DNA of 50,147 nucleotides from Nonomuraea indica (GCF_002850745.1 NZ_KZ559469.1:261689-311835); one strand, 5' to 3'; shown: positions 7,560 through 16,309, counted from the first letter of the stretch. Program-made: numbers and translations. The notes: a model not told the origin generated them from the letters alone.

Positions 7560-8982
7560 GGTAGGCCTCCAGTCCGGCGATCCCGCCCTCGCGGCCGTAG
7601 CCGGATTCCTTGTAGCCGCCGAAGGGCGAGGCGGGGTCGAACCGGTTGAAGGTGTTGGCCCACACCACGCCGGCGCGGAGCCGGTCGGCCATCATCAGGA
7701 TGCGCGAGCCCTTCTCGGTCCAGATCCCGGCCGACAGCCCGTACGGGGTGTTGTTGGCCTTCTCGACGGCCTCGGCCTCGGTGCGGAAGGTCAGCACCGA
7801 CAGCACCGGCCCGAAGATCTCCTCCCGGGCGATCCGGTGCGACTGCGCCACCCGCGTGAACAGCGTCGGCGGGAACCAGTAGCCGTTGGCGGGCAGCTCG
7901 CAGGCGGGCGACCACCGCTCGGCGCCCTCCTGCTCACCCGCCTCGGTCAGCGACCGGATCCGGGCGAGCTGCTCGGCGGAGTTGATCGCCCCGATGTCGG
8001 TGTTCTTGTCCAGCGGGTCGCCCAGCCTGAGCGTGCCCAGCCGCCGCTTGAGCGCGGCCAGCAGTTCCTCCTCGACCGACTCCTGCACGAGCAGCCGCGA
8101 CCCGGCGCAGCACACGTGTCCCTGGTTGAAGAAGATCCCGTTGACGATCCCCTCCACGGCCTGGTCCAGCGCCGCGTCGTCGAAGACGATGTTGGCCGCC
8201 TTGCCGCCGAGCTCCAGGGTGAGCTTCTTGCCGGTGCCCGCAACGGTGCGGGCGATCTGCCGGCCCACCTCGGTCGAGCCGGTGAAGGCCACCTTGCCCA
8301 CTTCGGGGTGGGCCACCAGCGCGGCCCCGGTCGCCCCGGCGCCGGTGACGATGTTGACCACGCCGGCGGGCAGGCCGGCCTGCACGCAGATGTCGGCGAA
8401 GGCCAGCGCGGTCAGCGGCGTCGTCTCGGCCGGCTTGAGCACCACGGTGTTGCCGCAGGCCAGTGCCGGGGCGATCTTCCAGGCCAGCATCAGCAGCGGG
8501 AAGTTCCACGGGATCACCTGGGCCGCCACGCCCACCGGCCGCGGGTCGGGGCCGAACCCGGCGTGGGCGAGCTTGTCGGCCCAGCCCGCGTAGTAGAAGA
8601 AGTGGGCGGCCACCAACGGCAGGTCGACGTCGCGGGACTCGCGGATCGGCTTGCCGTTGTCGAGCGTCTCCAGCACCGCCAGCTCGCGGGAGCGCTCCTG
8701 GATCAGCCGCGCGATCCGGAACAGGTACTTGGCCCGCTCGGCTCCGGGCAGCGCGCTCCACGGCCCGAACGCCTTGCCCGCGGCGCGCACCGCGCGGTCC
8801 ACGTCCGCCTCGGCGGCGCAGGCCACCTCCGCCAGCGTCTCCTCGGTCGCCGGGTTGACCGTCTTGAACGACGGTCCGGCCCCGTCGACGAACTCGCCGT
8901 CGACGAACAGCCCGTAGGACGGCCGGATGTCGACCACATCGCGCGACTCGGGCGCGGGCGCGTACTCGAACACAGCCATCAT
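7549..8982 (-). CDS. NAD(P)-dependent aldehyde dehydrogenase
   Basis: A 477-residue full-length aldehyde dehydrogenase. It shows YGLFVDGEFVDG, the VIPWNFPLLMLAWKIAPAL loop, FTGSTEVGRQI, catalytic glutamate in LELGGKAANIVF, and the catalytic cysteine at residue 291 in NQGHVCCAGSR, closing with SPFGGYKESGYGREGG. It oxidises an aldehyde to the acid. The start overlaps the deoC stop by one base (TGATG), so translation is coupled. Next to deoC the natural substrate is probably the acetaldehyde released from deoxyribose-5-phosphate; this is inferred from context. A second ATG three bases downstream is equally possible. Confidence 0.92.
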   Translation of the reverse strand: MMAVFEYAPAPESRDVVDIRPSYGLFVDGEFVDGAGPSFKTVNPATEETLAEVACAAEADVDRAVRAAGKAFGPWSALPGAERAKYLFRIARLIQERSRELAVLETLDNGKPIRESRDVDLPLVAAHFFYYAGWADKLAHAGFGPDPRPVGVAAQVIPWNFPLLMLAWKIAPALACGNTVVLKPAETTPLTALAFADICVQAGLPAGVVNIVTGAGATGAALVAHPEVGKVAFTGSTEVGRQIARTVAGTGKKLTLELGGKAANIVFDDAALDQAVEGIVNGIFFNQGHVCCAGSRLLVQESVEEELLAALKRRLGTLRLGDPLDKNTDIGAINSAEQLARIRSLTEAGEQEGAERWSPACELPANGYWFPPTLFTRVAQSHRIAREEIFGPVLSVLTFRTEAEAVEKANNTPYGLSAGIWTEKGSRILMMADRLRAGVVWANTFNRFDPASPFGGYKESGYGREGGIAGLEAYLDV

Positions 8983-9911
8983 CAGTCCAGGGTGAAGTAG
9001 TCGGGGCCCGCGTAACGGCCGGTGGCGAGCTTCTGGCGCTGCATCAGCAGGTCGTTCAGCAGGGAGGAGGCGCCCAGCCGGAACCAGTCGGGCGACAGCC
9101 AGTCGTCGCCGCACGTCTCGTTGACCAGCACCAGGTGCTTGATCGCGTCCTTGGTGGTGCGGATGCCGCCCGCGGGCTTGACGCCCACCTGCCGGCCGGT
9201 GCGCTCCCGGAAGTCGCGGACCGCCTCCAGCATGATCAGTGTCACCGGCAGCGTCGCCGCGGGCGACACCTTGCCGGTCGAGGTCTTGATGAAGTCGGCT
9301 CCGGCCAGCATCGCCAGCCACGAGGCCCGGCGTACGTTGTCGTAGGAGGCCAGCTCGCCGGTCTCCAGGATCACCTTGAGATGGGCGGCGCCGCAGGCCG
9401 CCTTGACCGCGACGATCTCGTCGTGGACCTTCATGAGGTCACCGGAGAGGAACGCCCCCCGGTCGATCACCATGTCGATCTCGTCGGCGCCCGCCGCCAC
9501 CGCGAGCGCGGTGTCGGCCACCTTCACCTCCAGCGACGAGCGGCCGCTGGGGAACGCGGTCGCCACCGAGGCGACCTTCACCCCCGACCCGGCCACCGCC
9601 TCGGCGGCCACCGCCACCAGGTCGGGGTAGACGCACACCGCCGCCACCTGTGGCGCGTCCTCGCCCGGACGCAGCGCCTTGGCGCACATCGCCCGGACCT
9701 TGCCCGGGGTGTCCGCCCCTTCCAGCGTCGTGAGATCCACCATCGAAATGGCCAGATCGATCGCTCGCGCCTTGGCCGTCGTCTTGATCGAACGGGTGCT
9801 CAGCATCGCCGCCCGCTGGTCCGCGCCCACCCGATCGACACCGGGGAGGCCGTGCAGGAATGCTCTCAGCGTCGCGCCGGAGGAGGCCACGTCCGCGAGC
9901 GAGGTAGTCAT
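8982..9911 (-). CDS. deoC: Deoxyribose-phosphate aldolase
   Basis: A 309-residue class I aldolase that splits 2-deoxyribose-5-phosphate into glyceraldehyde-3-phosphate and acetaldehyde, ending deoxynucleoside breakdown. The Schiff-base lysine is K209 in ADFIKTSTGK and the second active-site lysine is K245 in VGVKPAGGIR; VCVYPDLVAVA and DEIDMVIDRG are also family signatures. An in-frame start 45 bases upstream exists, but ATG 9911 has GGAGG 9-13 bases before it and gives the usual length. It heads an operon with two aldehyde-dehydrogenase-type genes. Together they would channel acetaldehyde to acetate. Confidence 0.95.
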   Translation of the reverse strand: MTTSLADVASSGATLRAFLHGLPGVDRVGADQRAAMLSTRSIKTTAKARAIDLAISMVDLTTLEGADTPGKVRAMCAKALRPGEDAPQVAAVCVYPDLVAVAAEAVAGSGVKVASVATAFPSGRSSLEVKVADTALAVAAGADEIDMVIDRGAFLSGDLMKVHDEIVAVKAACGAAHLKVILETGELASYDNVRRASWLAMLAGADFIKTSTGKVSPAATLPVTLIMLEAVRDFRERTGRQVGVKPAGGIRTTKDAIKHLVLVNETCGDDWLSPDWFRLGASSLLNDLLMQRQKLATGRYAGPDYFTLD

Positions 9912-10119
9912 GGTTGACACCTCCACAGCATCGCCGACCAGGTGGGCTACTTCCAAACCGGATCTTCCGCCTGAGGTGCCTAAGGCGCCCCGCCCCGAGG
10001 CCTAGGTATCCCCCGGCCGCACGACCGGCGTAGATAAGGCATCCGCCCGATGTGCGGGGGTGGGCCTTAGCCCGAAAGTTAAAGGTGTCAGCAAGAAGCA
10101 CGACATGTCAGGAGACATC

Positions 10120-10266
10120 GTGAACCCCGAGATTCAGTTCGAGCTCATGAAGAGCCAGGCGAACGAGCTGCGCGCGGCTGCGGCCCACCACCGCCGGGTA
10201 CGCGAGGCAGAGAAGGGCAACAAGTCCGAGCGCCGCTCGGTCTTCGGCAAGCGCCGCTCCTCATGA
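10120..10266 (+). CDS. Small basic hypothetical protein (48 aa)
   Basis: A 48-residue protein, helical and highly charged (NPEIQFELMKSQANELRAAA, then RRVREAEKGNKSERRSVFGK). The chosen GTG has AGGAG 5 bases upstream (10110-10114); an ATG at 10105 would add five residues. Its upstream space (9912-10119) separates it from divergent deoC, and a GC-rich hairpin terminator follows directly. This suggests a stand-alone small transcript. I do not recognise a function; nucleic-acid binding is possible from the charge pattern. Confidence 0.7.
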   Translation: MNPEIQFELMKSQANELRAAAAHHRRVREAEKGNKSERRSVFGKRRSS

Positions 10267-10280
10267 AGACGCCACGAGAG

Positions 10281-10308
10281 CCCGGCCGCATCCTCCCTCG
10301 CGGCCGGG
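10281..10308 (+). terminator. Rho-independent-type hairpin after the small gene
   Basis: CCCGGCCGC (10281-10289) pairs perfectly with GCGGCCGGG (10300-10308) around a 10-base loop, extended by GAG/CTC on the outside. It follows the small gene's stop by 15 bases. Confidence 0.75.
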
Positions 10309-10387
10309 CCTCTGTGCCTCCTTGACACCTCTCCAGTGCCTTTCCCACCCCCCGGAAATCCGTCGAAAGCTCTGCTCAAGGCGTGCC

Positions 10388-13267
10388 ATGCTGGAACACA
10401 TGCTGGGCCGATCGGTAAGTCCCGTCTTCGTAGGACGTGAGGAGGAGCTCGCCACCCTCTCGGAGGCGTTCGCCCAGGCCCGCGAGGGAGCCGCGACGGC
10501 CGTGCTGCTCGGCGGCGAGGCGGGCGTCGGCAAGAGCAGGCTCGTGCAGCGCTTCGCCGAGCAGGTGACCCGCGACAGCGACGCGCTCGTCCTCTACGGC
10601 GGGTGCGTCGAGCTGTCCACCGAGGGTCTGGCCTACGCCCCGTTCACCGCCGCGCTACGGCAGCTCGTCCGTGAGCAGGGCACCGCCAGGGTCGCGTCGC
10701 TCCTGCCCGAGGGCGCCGAGCGTGACCTGGCCCGGCTGCTCCCCGAGTTCGGCGAGCCCAGCGGCGACGGCGAGACCGAGGCGGGCCGGGCCAGACTGTT
10801 CGAGCAGTTCCTCACGCTGATCGAGCGGCTGGCCGACAGCCGCCCGACGATCCTCCTCATCGAGGACATCCACTGGGCCGACCGGTCCAGCCGCGACCTC
10901 ATCGCGTTCCTCAGCCGCAACCTGCGGGCGCCGCAGGTTCTGATCCTCATGACCTACCGCTCCGACGACCTGCACCGCCAGCACCCGCTCCGGCCGGTGC
11001 TGGCCGAGCTGAGCCGGGTCAACGGAGTCCTGCGGGTCGACCTGTCGCGCCTGTCGCAGGACGAGGTCGCCCAGCAGATGGCCGGCATCCTCGGCGTCGT
11101 GCCCGCCTTCCACAAGGTGCAGAAGGTCTACGACCGCAGCGAGGGCATCCCCCTGTTCGTCGAGGCGCTGCTCGAATGCGGCGAGGAGTGCACGTTCCCC
11201 GAGTCGATGCAGGACCTGATCCTCGGCACCGTGGAGCGGCTGCCCGAGGAGACCCAGCGGGTGCTGCGCATCGCCGCCGCCGGCGGCACCCGCGTCGGCC
11301 ACACGCTGCTCGCCGCCGTGAGCGGCCTGTCGGACCTGGAGCTGGAGGGCGCGCTGCGCCCCGCCATCGCCCGCAACGTGCTGCAGATCGCCGACGGCCG
11401 CGCCTACGTCTTCCGCCACTCGCTGATCCGCGAGGCCGTGCACGAGGAGCTGCTGCCGGGCGAGCGCCAGCGGTTGCACGCCCGCTACGCCGAGGAGATC
11501 TCCCGCGACCGCACGCTCGTCCCGCCCGGCCGTGCCGCCGTCGAGCTCGCCCACCACTGGTACGGCGCGCGCAACGACCTGTGGGCGCTGATCTCGGCCT
11601 GGGAGGCGGCGCGCAAGTCGTTCCACGCCTTCGCCTACACCGAGGCGATCCCGCTGCTGGAACGCGTGCTCATGCTGTGGGACCGCGTGCCCGACGCGGC
11701 CGAGCGCATCGGGGCCGACCACACCACCGTGCTGGAGCGGGCCGGCGAGGCCGCCCGGGCCAGCGGCGAGCTCGACCGGGGCGTGAAGTTCGTCAAGGCG
11801 GCCCTGTCCGAGCTGGACGAGGCGCGCGAACCCGAGCGGGTGGCCAAGCTGATGGTCGACTGGGCCCAGCTGAAGGTCTACAAGGGCAAGATGGGCATCG
11901 TCGAGGACCTGCGTCACGCCCTGCGCCTGGTCCCGCAGCCCAGCCTGGCCCGCGCCGAGATCATCAACCCGATCTCCGCGCACTTCATGCTCCGAGGCGA
12001 CGTCGAGGAGGGCAAGGAGCTGGCCGAGGAGGGCCTGCGCCTGGCCAGGGAGCTGGGCGACCGGTGCCTGGAGGGCGACCTGCTGCTCAACCTGGCGCTC
12101 GGCCACGCCATCGCCGGCGACACCGAGACGACGCTCGCCACCAACTCCCAGGCCCTCGAACTGGGCCGCCAGGAGGGCTCCGGCCGGGTGATCGCCCGCG
12201 CGATCGGCAACAACGTCGACACGCTGAACGATCTCGGCCGCTGGCCCGAGGCCCTCGCCCTGGCGGAGGAGGGCTGGCGGCTGGCCAAGAAATACGGCCG
12301 GACGCGGCTGAGCGGCCTGTTCATCCTCAACAACATGGCCGAGACCCTGGAGGCGATCGGCCGCTGGGACGAGGCCGTCGAGACCGTCGAGCGGGCGCTC
12401 AATCTCGGGCCGGTGCTGCGCAACCGCCATCACCTGCTCCGCGTGCGCGCCGACGTGGCCCTCGGCCGGGGCGAGCTGGACCTCGTGGAGCACATCCTGA
12501 GCGAGACCGGCGTGCTCAAGGAACGGCCGATGGACTTCGTCCAGGACATCACCAACAGCATGCGGCTGCACATCGGCTGGCACCTGGTCAGGGGCGAGCC
12601 CGACGCCGCGCTCGCCGTCGCCGAGCGCACGCTCGCCCGGGACTCCCAGTCGCCGAAGGCCATGCTCGGCTGGCGGCTGCTCGCCCAGCTCACCACGCTC
12701 TGCGACGCCGTCGAGCCGGCCGAGCCCGCCCGCGCCCGCGCGCTGCGGGAGCAGGCCGCCACCGTGGCCGCCGGGCTCAAGGTCAGCGGTCCGGTCGCCG
12801 AGGCGTACCGGCTGTCGTACTCCCGCGACTTCGACGCCGCGGCGGTGGCCTGGGAGCGGCTCAACCGCCCGCACAACCAGGCCAAGGCCCTGCTACGGGC
12901 GGCCACGGTGGCGGCGCGCGCGGGCGACAGGGAAGGCGCGGCCGGCCGGCTCGCGACGGCCAGGCCGCTGGCCGCCTCGCTGCGCGCGGCGCCCCTCCTG
13001 GACGAGATCGACACGCTGGCGCGCCGCGTCGGCGGCGTCCAGCAGCAGCACCAGCGGCAGGCGGCGCCCGAGCAGCTCACCCCGCGCGAGCTGGAGGTGC
13101 TGCGCCTGGTGGCGCTCGGGCGGACGAACCGCGACATCGCCGCAGAGCTGTTCATCTCGGCCAAGACGGTGAGCGTGCACGTCTCCAACATCCTGGCCAA
13201 GCTGGGGGTGACGACGCGCGGCGAGGCCGCCGCCGCCGCTCACCGGCTGTCCCTGGTCACGCTGTAG
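10388..13267 (+). CDS. Large ATP-binding LuxR-family (LAL/MalT-like) regulator
   Basis: A 959-residue regulator. It starts with an AAA/STAND-type ATPase: FVGREEELATL, Walker A LLGGEAGVGKSR (residues ~41-51), Walker B ILLIEDIHWADRSS. A long middle of helical TPR-like repeats follows (EAIPLLERVLMLW, EALALAEEGWRLAKKYGR, EAVETVERALNLG). It ends in a LuxR helix-turn-helix, LTPRELEVLRLVALGRTN with AELFISAKTVSVHVSNILAK. Such proteins are signal-gated activators. ATG 10388 follows AAGG at 10378-10381; a second ATG lies 12 bases on. TTGACA at 10322-10327 may be a -35 box, but no good -10 was seen. The target genes are not evident. Confidence 0.9.
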   Translation: MLEHMLGRSVSPVFVGREEELATLSEAFAQAREGAATAVLLGGEAGVGKSRLVQRFAEQVTRDSDALVLYGGCVELSTEGLAYAPFTAALRQLVREQGTARVASLLPEGAERDLARLLPEFGEPSGDGETEAGRARLFEQFLTLIERLADSRPTILLIEDIHWADRSSRDLIAFLSRNLRAPQVLILMTYRSDDLHRQHPLRPVLAELSRVNGVLRVDLSRLSQDEVAQQMAGILGVVPAFHKVQKVYDRSEGIPLFVEALLECGEECTFPESMQDLILGTVERLPEETQRVLRIAAAGGTRVGHTLLAAVSGLSDLELEGALRPAIARNVLQIADGRAYVFRHSLIREAVHEELLPGERQRLHARYAEEISRDRTLVPPGRAAVELAHHWYGARNDLWALISAWEAARKSFHAFAYTEAIPLLERVLMLWDRVPDAAERIGADHTTVLERAGEAARASGELDRGVKFVKAALSELDEAREPERVAKLMVDWAQLKVYKGKMGIVEDLRHALRLVPQPSLARAEIINPISAHFMLRGDVEEGKELAEEGLRLARELGDRCLEGDLLLNLALGHAIAGDTETTLATNSQALELGRQEGSGRVIARAIGNNVDTLNDLGRWPEALALAEEGWRLAKKYGRTRLSGLFILNNMAETLEAIGRWDEAVETVERALNLGPVLRNRHHLLRVRADVALGRGELDLVEHILSETGVLKERPMDFVQDITNSMRLHIGWHLVRGEPDAALAVAERTLARDSQSPKAMLGWRLLAQLTTLCDAVEPAEPARARALREQAATVAAGLKVSGPVAEAYRLSYSRDFDAAAVAWERLNRPHNQAKALLRAATVAARAGDREGAAGRLATARPLAASLRAAPLLDEIDTLARRVGGVQQQHQRQAAPEQLTPRELEVLRLVALGRTNRDIAAELFISAKTVSVHVSNILAKLGVTTRGEAAAAAHRLSLVTL

Positions 13268-13275
13268 ATCGCCGT

Positions 13276-13292
13276 CCGGGCGGTACGCCCGG
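13276..13292. terminator. Hairpin between convergent LuxR-type and GDT1 genes
   Basis: CCGGGCG (13276-13282), loop GTA, CGCCCGG (13286-13292) is a perfect 7-bp stem followed by CTTGTCT. It lies 9 bases after the regulator stop and could serve both directions. Confidence 0.6.
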
Positions 13293-13351
13293 CTTGTCTC
13301 GACGCGGGCGCGCACGGCATCCCGGGGGCGGGGGCGGCGGGAGCCGGGAGG

Positions 13352-13921
13352 TCAGGCGAGCAGCGCCTCGCCCAGCAGCGCCACGCCGAAGACGGCGAAC
13401 GCAGCGGCGGCTCCGTACCTGATGACCTTCTCCGGCAGGTGCCGGCCCAGCATGCGGCCCACCACGATGGCCAGGGCGTCGGCCGCGACCATGCCGACGG
13501 TGGAGCCGATCCAGGTGCCGACCCAGCCGTGCTGCGTCGCCAGCGTGATCGTGGCGAGCATCGTCTTGTCACCCAGCTCGCTCAGGAAGAACGCGACGGT
13601 GACGGCGATGAGCGCGTTGCGGGTGGTGCGCTGGGCCTTGCGCGACTCCTCCTCGGTCAGCTCGTCGCCCCGCAGCGTCCACAGCGCGAAGCCCAGGAAG
13701 GCGATGCCGGCCACGACGGAGATGGCGGTGGTCGGCAGCGCGTCGCCGATCAGGCCGCCGACGGCCACGCTGACGAGGTGCACGATCGTCGTCGCGATCG
13801 TGATTCCGGCCAGCACCGGCCAGGGCTTGAAACGGGTCGCGAACGTCATCGCCATGAGCTGGCTCTTGTCGCCCAGCTCGGCGACGAAGATGACGACAAG
13901 ACTGATCCAGAACGCTTCCAC
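13352..13921 (-). CDS. TMEM165/GDT1 family manganese exporter (UPF0016)
   Basis: A 189-residue six-helix membrane protein with the two family signatures: FVAELGDKSQLMAMTF near the N-terminus and FLSELGDKTMLATITL after the central loop. Bacterial members (MneA type) export Mn2+, and the acidic ELGDK residues bind the ion. The GTG at 13921 gives the usual family N-terminus (MEAFWISLVVIF) and has AGAGG 4 bases upstream; an in-frame GTG 36 bases upstream adds a poor extension. A yybP-ykoY-type manganese riboswitch lies in the leader, with a hairpin that covers the ribosome site. Together these make Mn2+ export under Mn2+ control a strong prediction. Confidence 0.92.
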   Translation of the reverse strand: MEAFWISLVVIFVAELGDKSQLMAMTFATRFKPWPVLAGITIATTIVHLVSVAVGGLIGDALPTTAISVVAGIAFLGFALWTLRGDELTEEESRKAQRTTRNALIAVTVAFFLSELGDKTMLATITLATQHGWVGTWIGSTVGMVAADALAIVVGRMLGRHLPEKVIRYGAAAAFAVFGVALLGEALLA

Positions 13922-13948
13922 CGGTCCTCTTCCGCGCGGCCGGACCGG
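13921..13948 (-). promoter_or_regulatory. Hairpin over the ribosome site of the Mn exporter gene
   Basis: On the minus strand, CCGGTCC (13948-13942) pairs perfectly with GGACCGG (13927-13921). The second arm overlaps the AGAGGA ribosome site and touches the first base of the GTG start. This is a plausible expression platform for the upstream riboswitch, acting on translation. Confidence 0.55.
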
Positions 13949-14032
13949 GAGCTGCACCGCCCAAGGGGACTTTCGGGCACGACTCTTCGGCCCGGCAGCG
14001 TCTTGTACTCAACAGGGTGCATGACGGCCAGG

Positions 14033-14125
14033 CCGAAGGTCTCGTCCGCCTGATGACCAGGCCCGCGTGACCGGGCGCCGGAGCGCCAGTGTGTCGATCA
14101 CGCGATTGGGACTACTCCCCTTCGG
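14033..14125 (-). promoter_or_regulatory. yybP-ykoY manganese riboswitch
   Basis: Read on the minus strand, CCGAAGG (14125-14119) opens and CCTTCGG (14039-14033) closes a perfect P1 stem. Inside the 5' side is GGGGAGTAG and before the 3' side is ACGAGACC; these are the two conserved metal-site loops of the yybP-ykoY class. A second helix pairs CGCGTGA with TCACGCG around a GC-rich arm, and a third is GCCTG-GTCAT-CAGGC. The element lies 112 bases before the start of a GDT1-family Mn2+ exporter gene, the usual partner of this class. Assignment is by recognised motif and gene context; no covariance search was run. Confidence 0.85.
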
Positions 14126-14162
14126 TGTTTCCGGAGAACTCTAACAAGCTCTCGGGGGTGTT

Positions 14163-15203
14163 CTATTCCGGGGGCAGCTCACACCCCACCAGCACCGGCT
14201 CGTTGACCAGGGTGAGGCCGAACTTCTCGCGGACGCCGGCACGCACCTCGGCCGCCAGGGCCAGCAGGTCGGCGGTGGTGGCCGTGCCCGTGGGGTTGGT
14301 CAGGGCGAGCGTGTGCTTGGTCGAGATGCGGGCCGCGCCGCGGGTGTAGCCCTTGGCGAAGCCGGCCTGCTCGATCAGCCAGGCGGCGGGCACCTTGACG
14401 GCGCCGCCGGGCAGCTCCCAGCGCGGGTGGCGGGGAGCGCGGGCGGCCAGCTCCGCCGCCTCCTCCGGGCCGAGCACCGGGTTGGTGAAGAAGGAGCCCG
14501 CGCTGCGGGTGTCGGGGTCGGCCGGGTCCAGCACCATGCCCTTGCCCCGCCGCAGCGCCAGCACGCCCGCGCGGGCGCCGGCCGACGGCACCCGTCCCCC
14601 CGGCTCGACCCCGAGCCGGGTGGCCAGCTCCTGGTAGGCGATCGGGGCGCTCAGCTCGGAGACCTCCAGCGCGTAGGTGACGGAGAGCACCACGTAGCGG
14701 GTCAGGTCACGCTTGAAGGCGCTGTCCCGGTAGGAGAACCCGCACTGACGGGCCTCCAGGTCGACGACGTGCCGGGTCCTGCGGTCGTAGACGCGCACGC
14801 ACCTGATGGTCTGCGCGACCTCCTGGCCGTAGGCGCCGACGTTCTGGATCGGCGTCGAGCCGACCAGGCCCGGGATGCCCGACAGGCATTCGAGCCCCGA
14901 CCAGCCCTCGTGCACGGCGCGGGTGACGAGCGCGTCCCAGTCCTCGCCGGCCGCGGCGGTCACCACCACCTGCCCGCCGTCCCGGGTGGCCGTCACGCCC
15001 TTCGTCGCCACCCTGACGACCAGGCCGTCGAACCCCTCGTCGGCGACCACGACGTTGCTCCCGCCGCCGAGCACCAGCGTCGGCTCGCCCCGCCGGTCGG
15101 CTTCGGCCACCTCGGAGACGAGCTGCTCGGCCGTGTCGGCCTCGACGAAGCGGCGGGCGGGCCCGCCCAGGCCCAGGGTCGTGTACGGCGCGAGCATCTC
15201 CAT
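14163..15203 (-). CDS. murB: UDP-N-acetylmuramate dehydrogenase
   Basis: A 346-residue FAD enzyme that reduces UDP-GlcNAc-enolpyruvate to UDP-MurNAc in peptidoglycan synthesis. It shows LGGPARRFVEADT, the FAD loop LVLGGGSNVVVADEGFDG, LSGIPGLVGSTPIQNVGAYG, GFSYRDSAFK, the catalytic serine in RSAGSFFTNP, WLIEQAGFAKG and a C-terminal NEPVLVG with the active-site glutamate. The YRDSxFK form marks the type I enzyme. No strong ribosome site is seen before ATG 15203; an in-frame TTG 9 bases upstream and ATG 6 bases downstream are alternatives. It follows a hypothetical gene on the same strand. Confidence 0.95.
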   Translation of the reverse strand: MEMLAPYTTLGLGGPARRFVEADTAEQLVSEVAEADRRGEPTLVLGGGSNVVVADEGFDGLVVRVATKGVTATRDGGQVVVTAAAGEDWDALVTRAVHEGWSGLECLSGIPGLVGSTPIQNVGAYGQEVAQTIRCVRVYDRRTRHVVDLEARQCGFSYRDSAFKRDLTRYVVLSVTYALEVSELSAPIAYQELATRLGVEPGGRVPSAGARAGVLALRRGKGMVLDPADPDTRSAGSFFTNPVLGPEEAAELAARAPRHPRWELPGGAVKVPAAWLIEQAGFAKGYTRGAARISTKHTLALTNPTGTATTADLLALAAEVRAGVREKFGLTLVNEPVLVGCELPPE

Positions 15204-15268
15204 GGGGCACAAGCTTAGGAGACCCCGCGACGCCCGCAGCCCCACCCCCGCGGCCCCACCCCGCCGGG

Positions 15269-16261
15269 TTACCGGGGCTCGCCGGCGCGCCGGGCCGGCA
15301 GGCGGTCCTCCGGCACCACCAGCGCGCCGCGCAGCGCCCGCGACAGCTCGGTCGCGTCGCGCGCCTCCTCCACGCCCGCGCCGAGCGCCGCCGCCCGCCG
15401 TACGGCCATCAGCTCGCCGCCCAGCGCGGCCACCTTGCCGGGTCCGGCCGGTCGCCCCTCCTCGCCGTCGCGGTCCAGCCCCGTCCGTCCGGCGGCCACG
15501 GCGCCGCCGTGCACCGCGGCGACGAGCGGCGTGAGAGCGTCGCCCTCCAGGACGACGGTCCCGTCCGTCACGACGTGCACCTCGGACGTGTCCAGCTGCA
15601 GCAGCTTGCCCCGGCACATGCCCCACGTGGCCGTGCCGCCTCGCCAGGCCGGCAGTTCGGCGACGTGCCAGGCGGTGACGCGTTCGGGCTCGCGGCCGGC
15701 GAACTCGCGCACCACGGCGCCCGCGCCGTCCACGTCGCCCAGGTCGAGGACCAGGAGGCGGGCGTCGGTGTGGTCGAGGAACGACCGCAGCACCTCGCGC
15801 ACCCGTCCGGGGTCGCCGTCCACGACGAGACCGACGCCGGTGCTGACGGGGGCCGTCTCGACGCGTCTGCGTTCGGCGGTGACGCCCAAGTCGTCCAGGC
15901 GGTTGGTGGCCAGCGAGGCGTCCCAGGTGCGCTGGGCGTGCAGCATGTCGTCGGCCGGGACGCCGTGCTGGCCCGGGTCACCGGAGAACCCGAACTCGGC
16001 GGCCGGGTTCGCCCGCGCCCCCGAGCCGGTCTCGTCAGGGGCCGGCCTGGCCCGCGCCGTGCCCACCCCCGTGGCGGTCCCGCCGGGGGCCGGACCGCCG
16101 GGCGCGCCGCCCGTGGTGTCGCGGCCGGTGCCGGTGCCGCCCGCCACGTCCTGCGGCGTGGGCGGCCGCAGGTGGCCGGGCGGCCCGTCGTCGGTCACGG
16201 CCGACACGGGGATCGACCGAACCGTCGGCCAGACGGTGACAGGATGTGCGGCTTCAGTCAT
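15269..16261 (-). CDS. Hypothetical protein, degenerate glycosyltransferase-2-like
   Basis: A 330-residue protein. Residues ~1-90 are a disordered Pro/Gly/Thr-rich region. From about residue 140 the order of elements recalls a GT-A glycosyltransferase: VGLVVDGDPGRVREVLRSFL, ARLLVLDLGDVDGAGAVV, WGMCRGKLLQLDTSEVHVVT, then DGTVVLEGDALTPLV and GGELMAVRRAAAL. The acidic metal-binding DXD position reads V-T-D-G-T, so activity is doubtful. It lies between murB and the MaoC pair, all on one strand. The fold assignment is an inference from pattern; a structural prediction would settle it. Confidence 0.6.
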   Translation of the reverse strand: MTEAAHPVTVWPTVRSIPVSAVTDDGPPGHLRPPTPQDVAGGTGTGRDTTGGAPGGPAPGGTATGVGTARARPAPDETGSGARANPAAEFGFSGDPGQHGVPADDMLHAQRTWDASLATNRLDDLGVTAERRRVETAPVSTGVGLVVDGDPGRVREVLRSFLDHTDARLLVLDLGDVDGAGAVVREFAGREPERVTAWHVAELPAWRGGTATWGMCRGKLLQLDTSEVHVVTDGTVVLEGDALTPLVAAVHGGAVAAGRTGLDRDGEEGRPAGPGKVAALGGELMAVRRAAALGAGVEEARDATELSRALRGALVVPEDRLPARRAGEPR

Positions 16262-16309
16262 AGGCTCTCGCTTACCCGCGAGCGGCGCCGCCTATCGCGC
16301 CGGGCGAGG

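Noticed and set aside
9956..10060. CCTAAGGC/GCCTTAG repeats upstream of the small gene as an operator
   Set aside because: The two arms are far apart and imperfect in a GC-rich stretch; not distinguishable from chance.
10322..10350. TTGACA box before the LuxR-type gene
   Set aside because: No acceptable -10 element is found 16-19 bases downstream, so it is not called a promoter.
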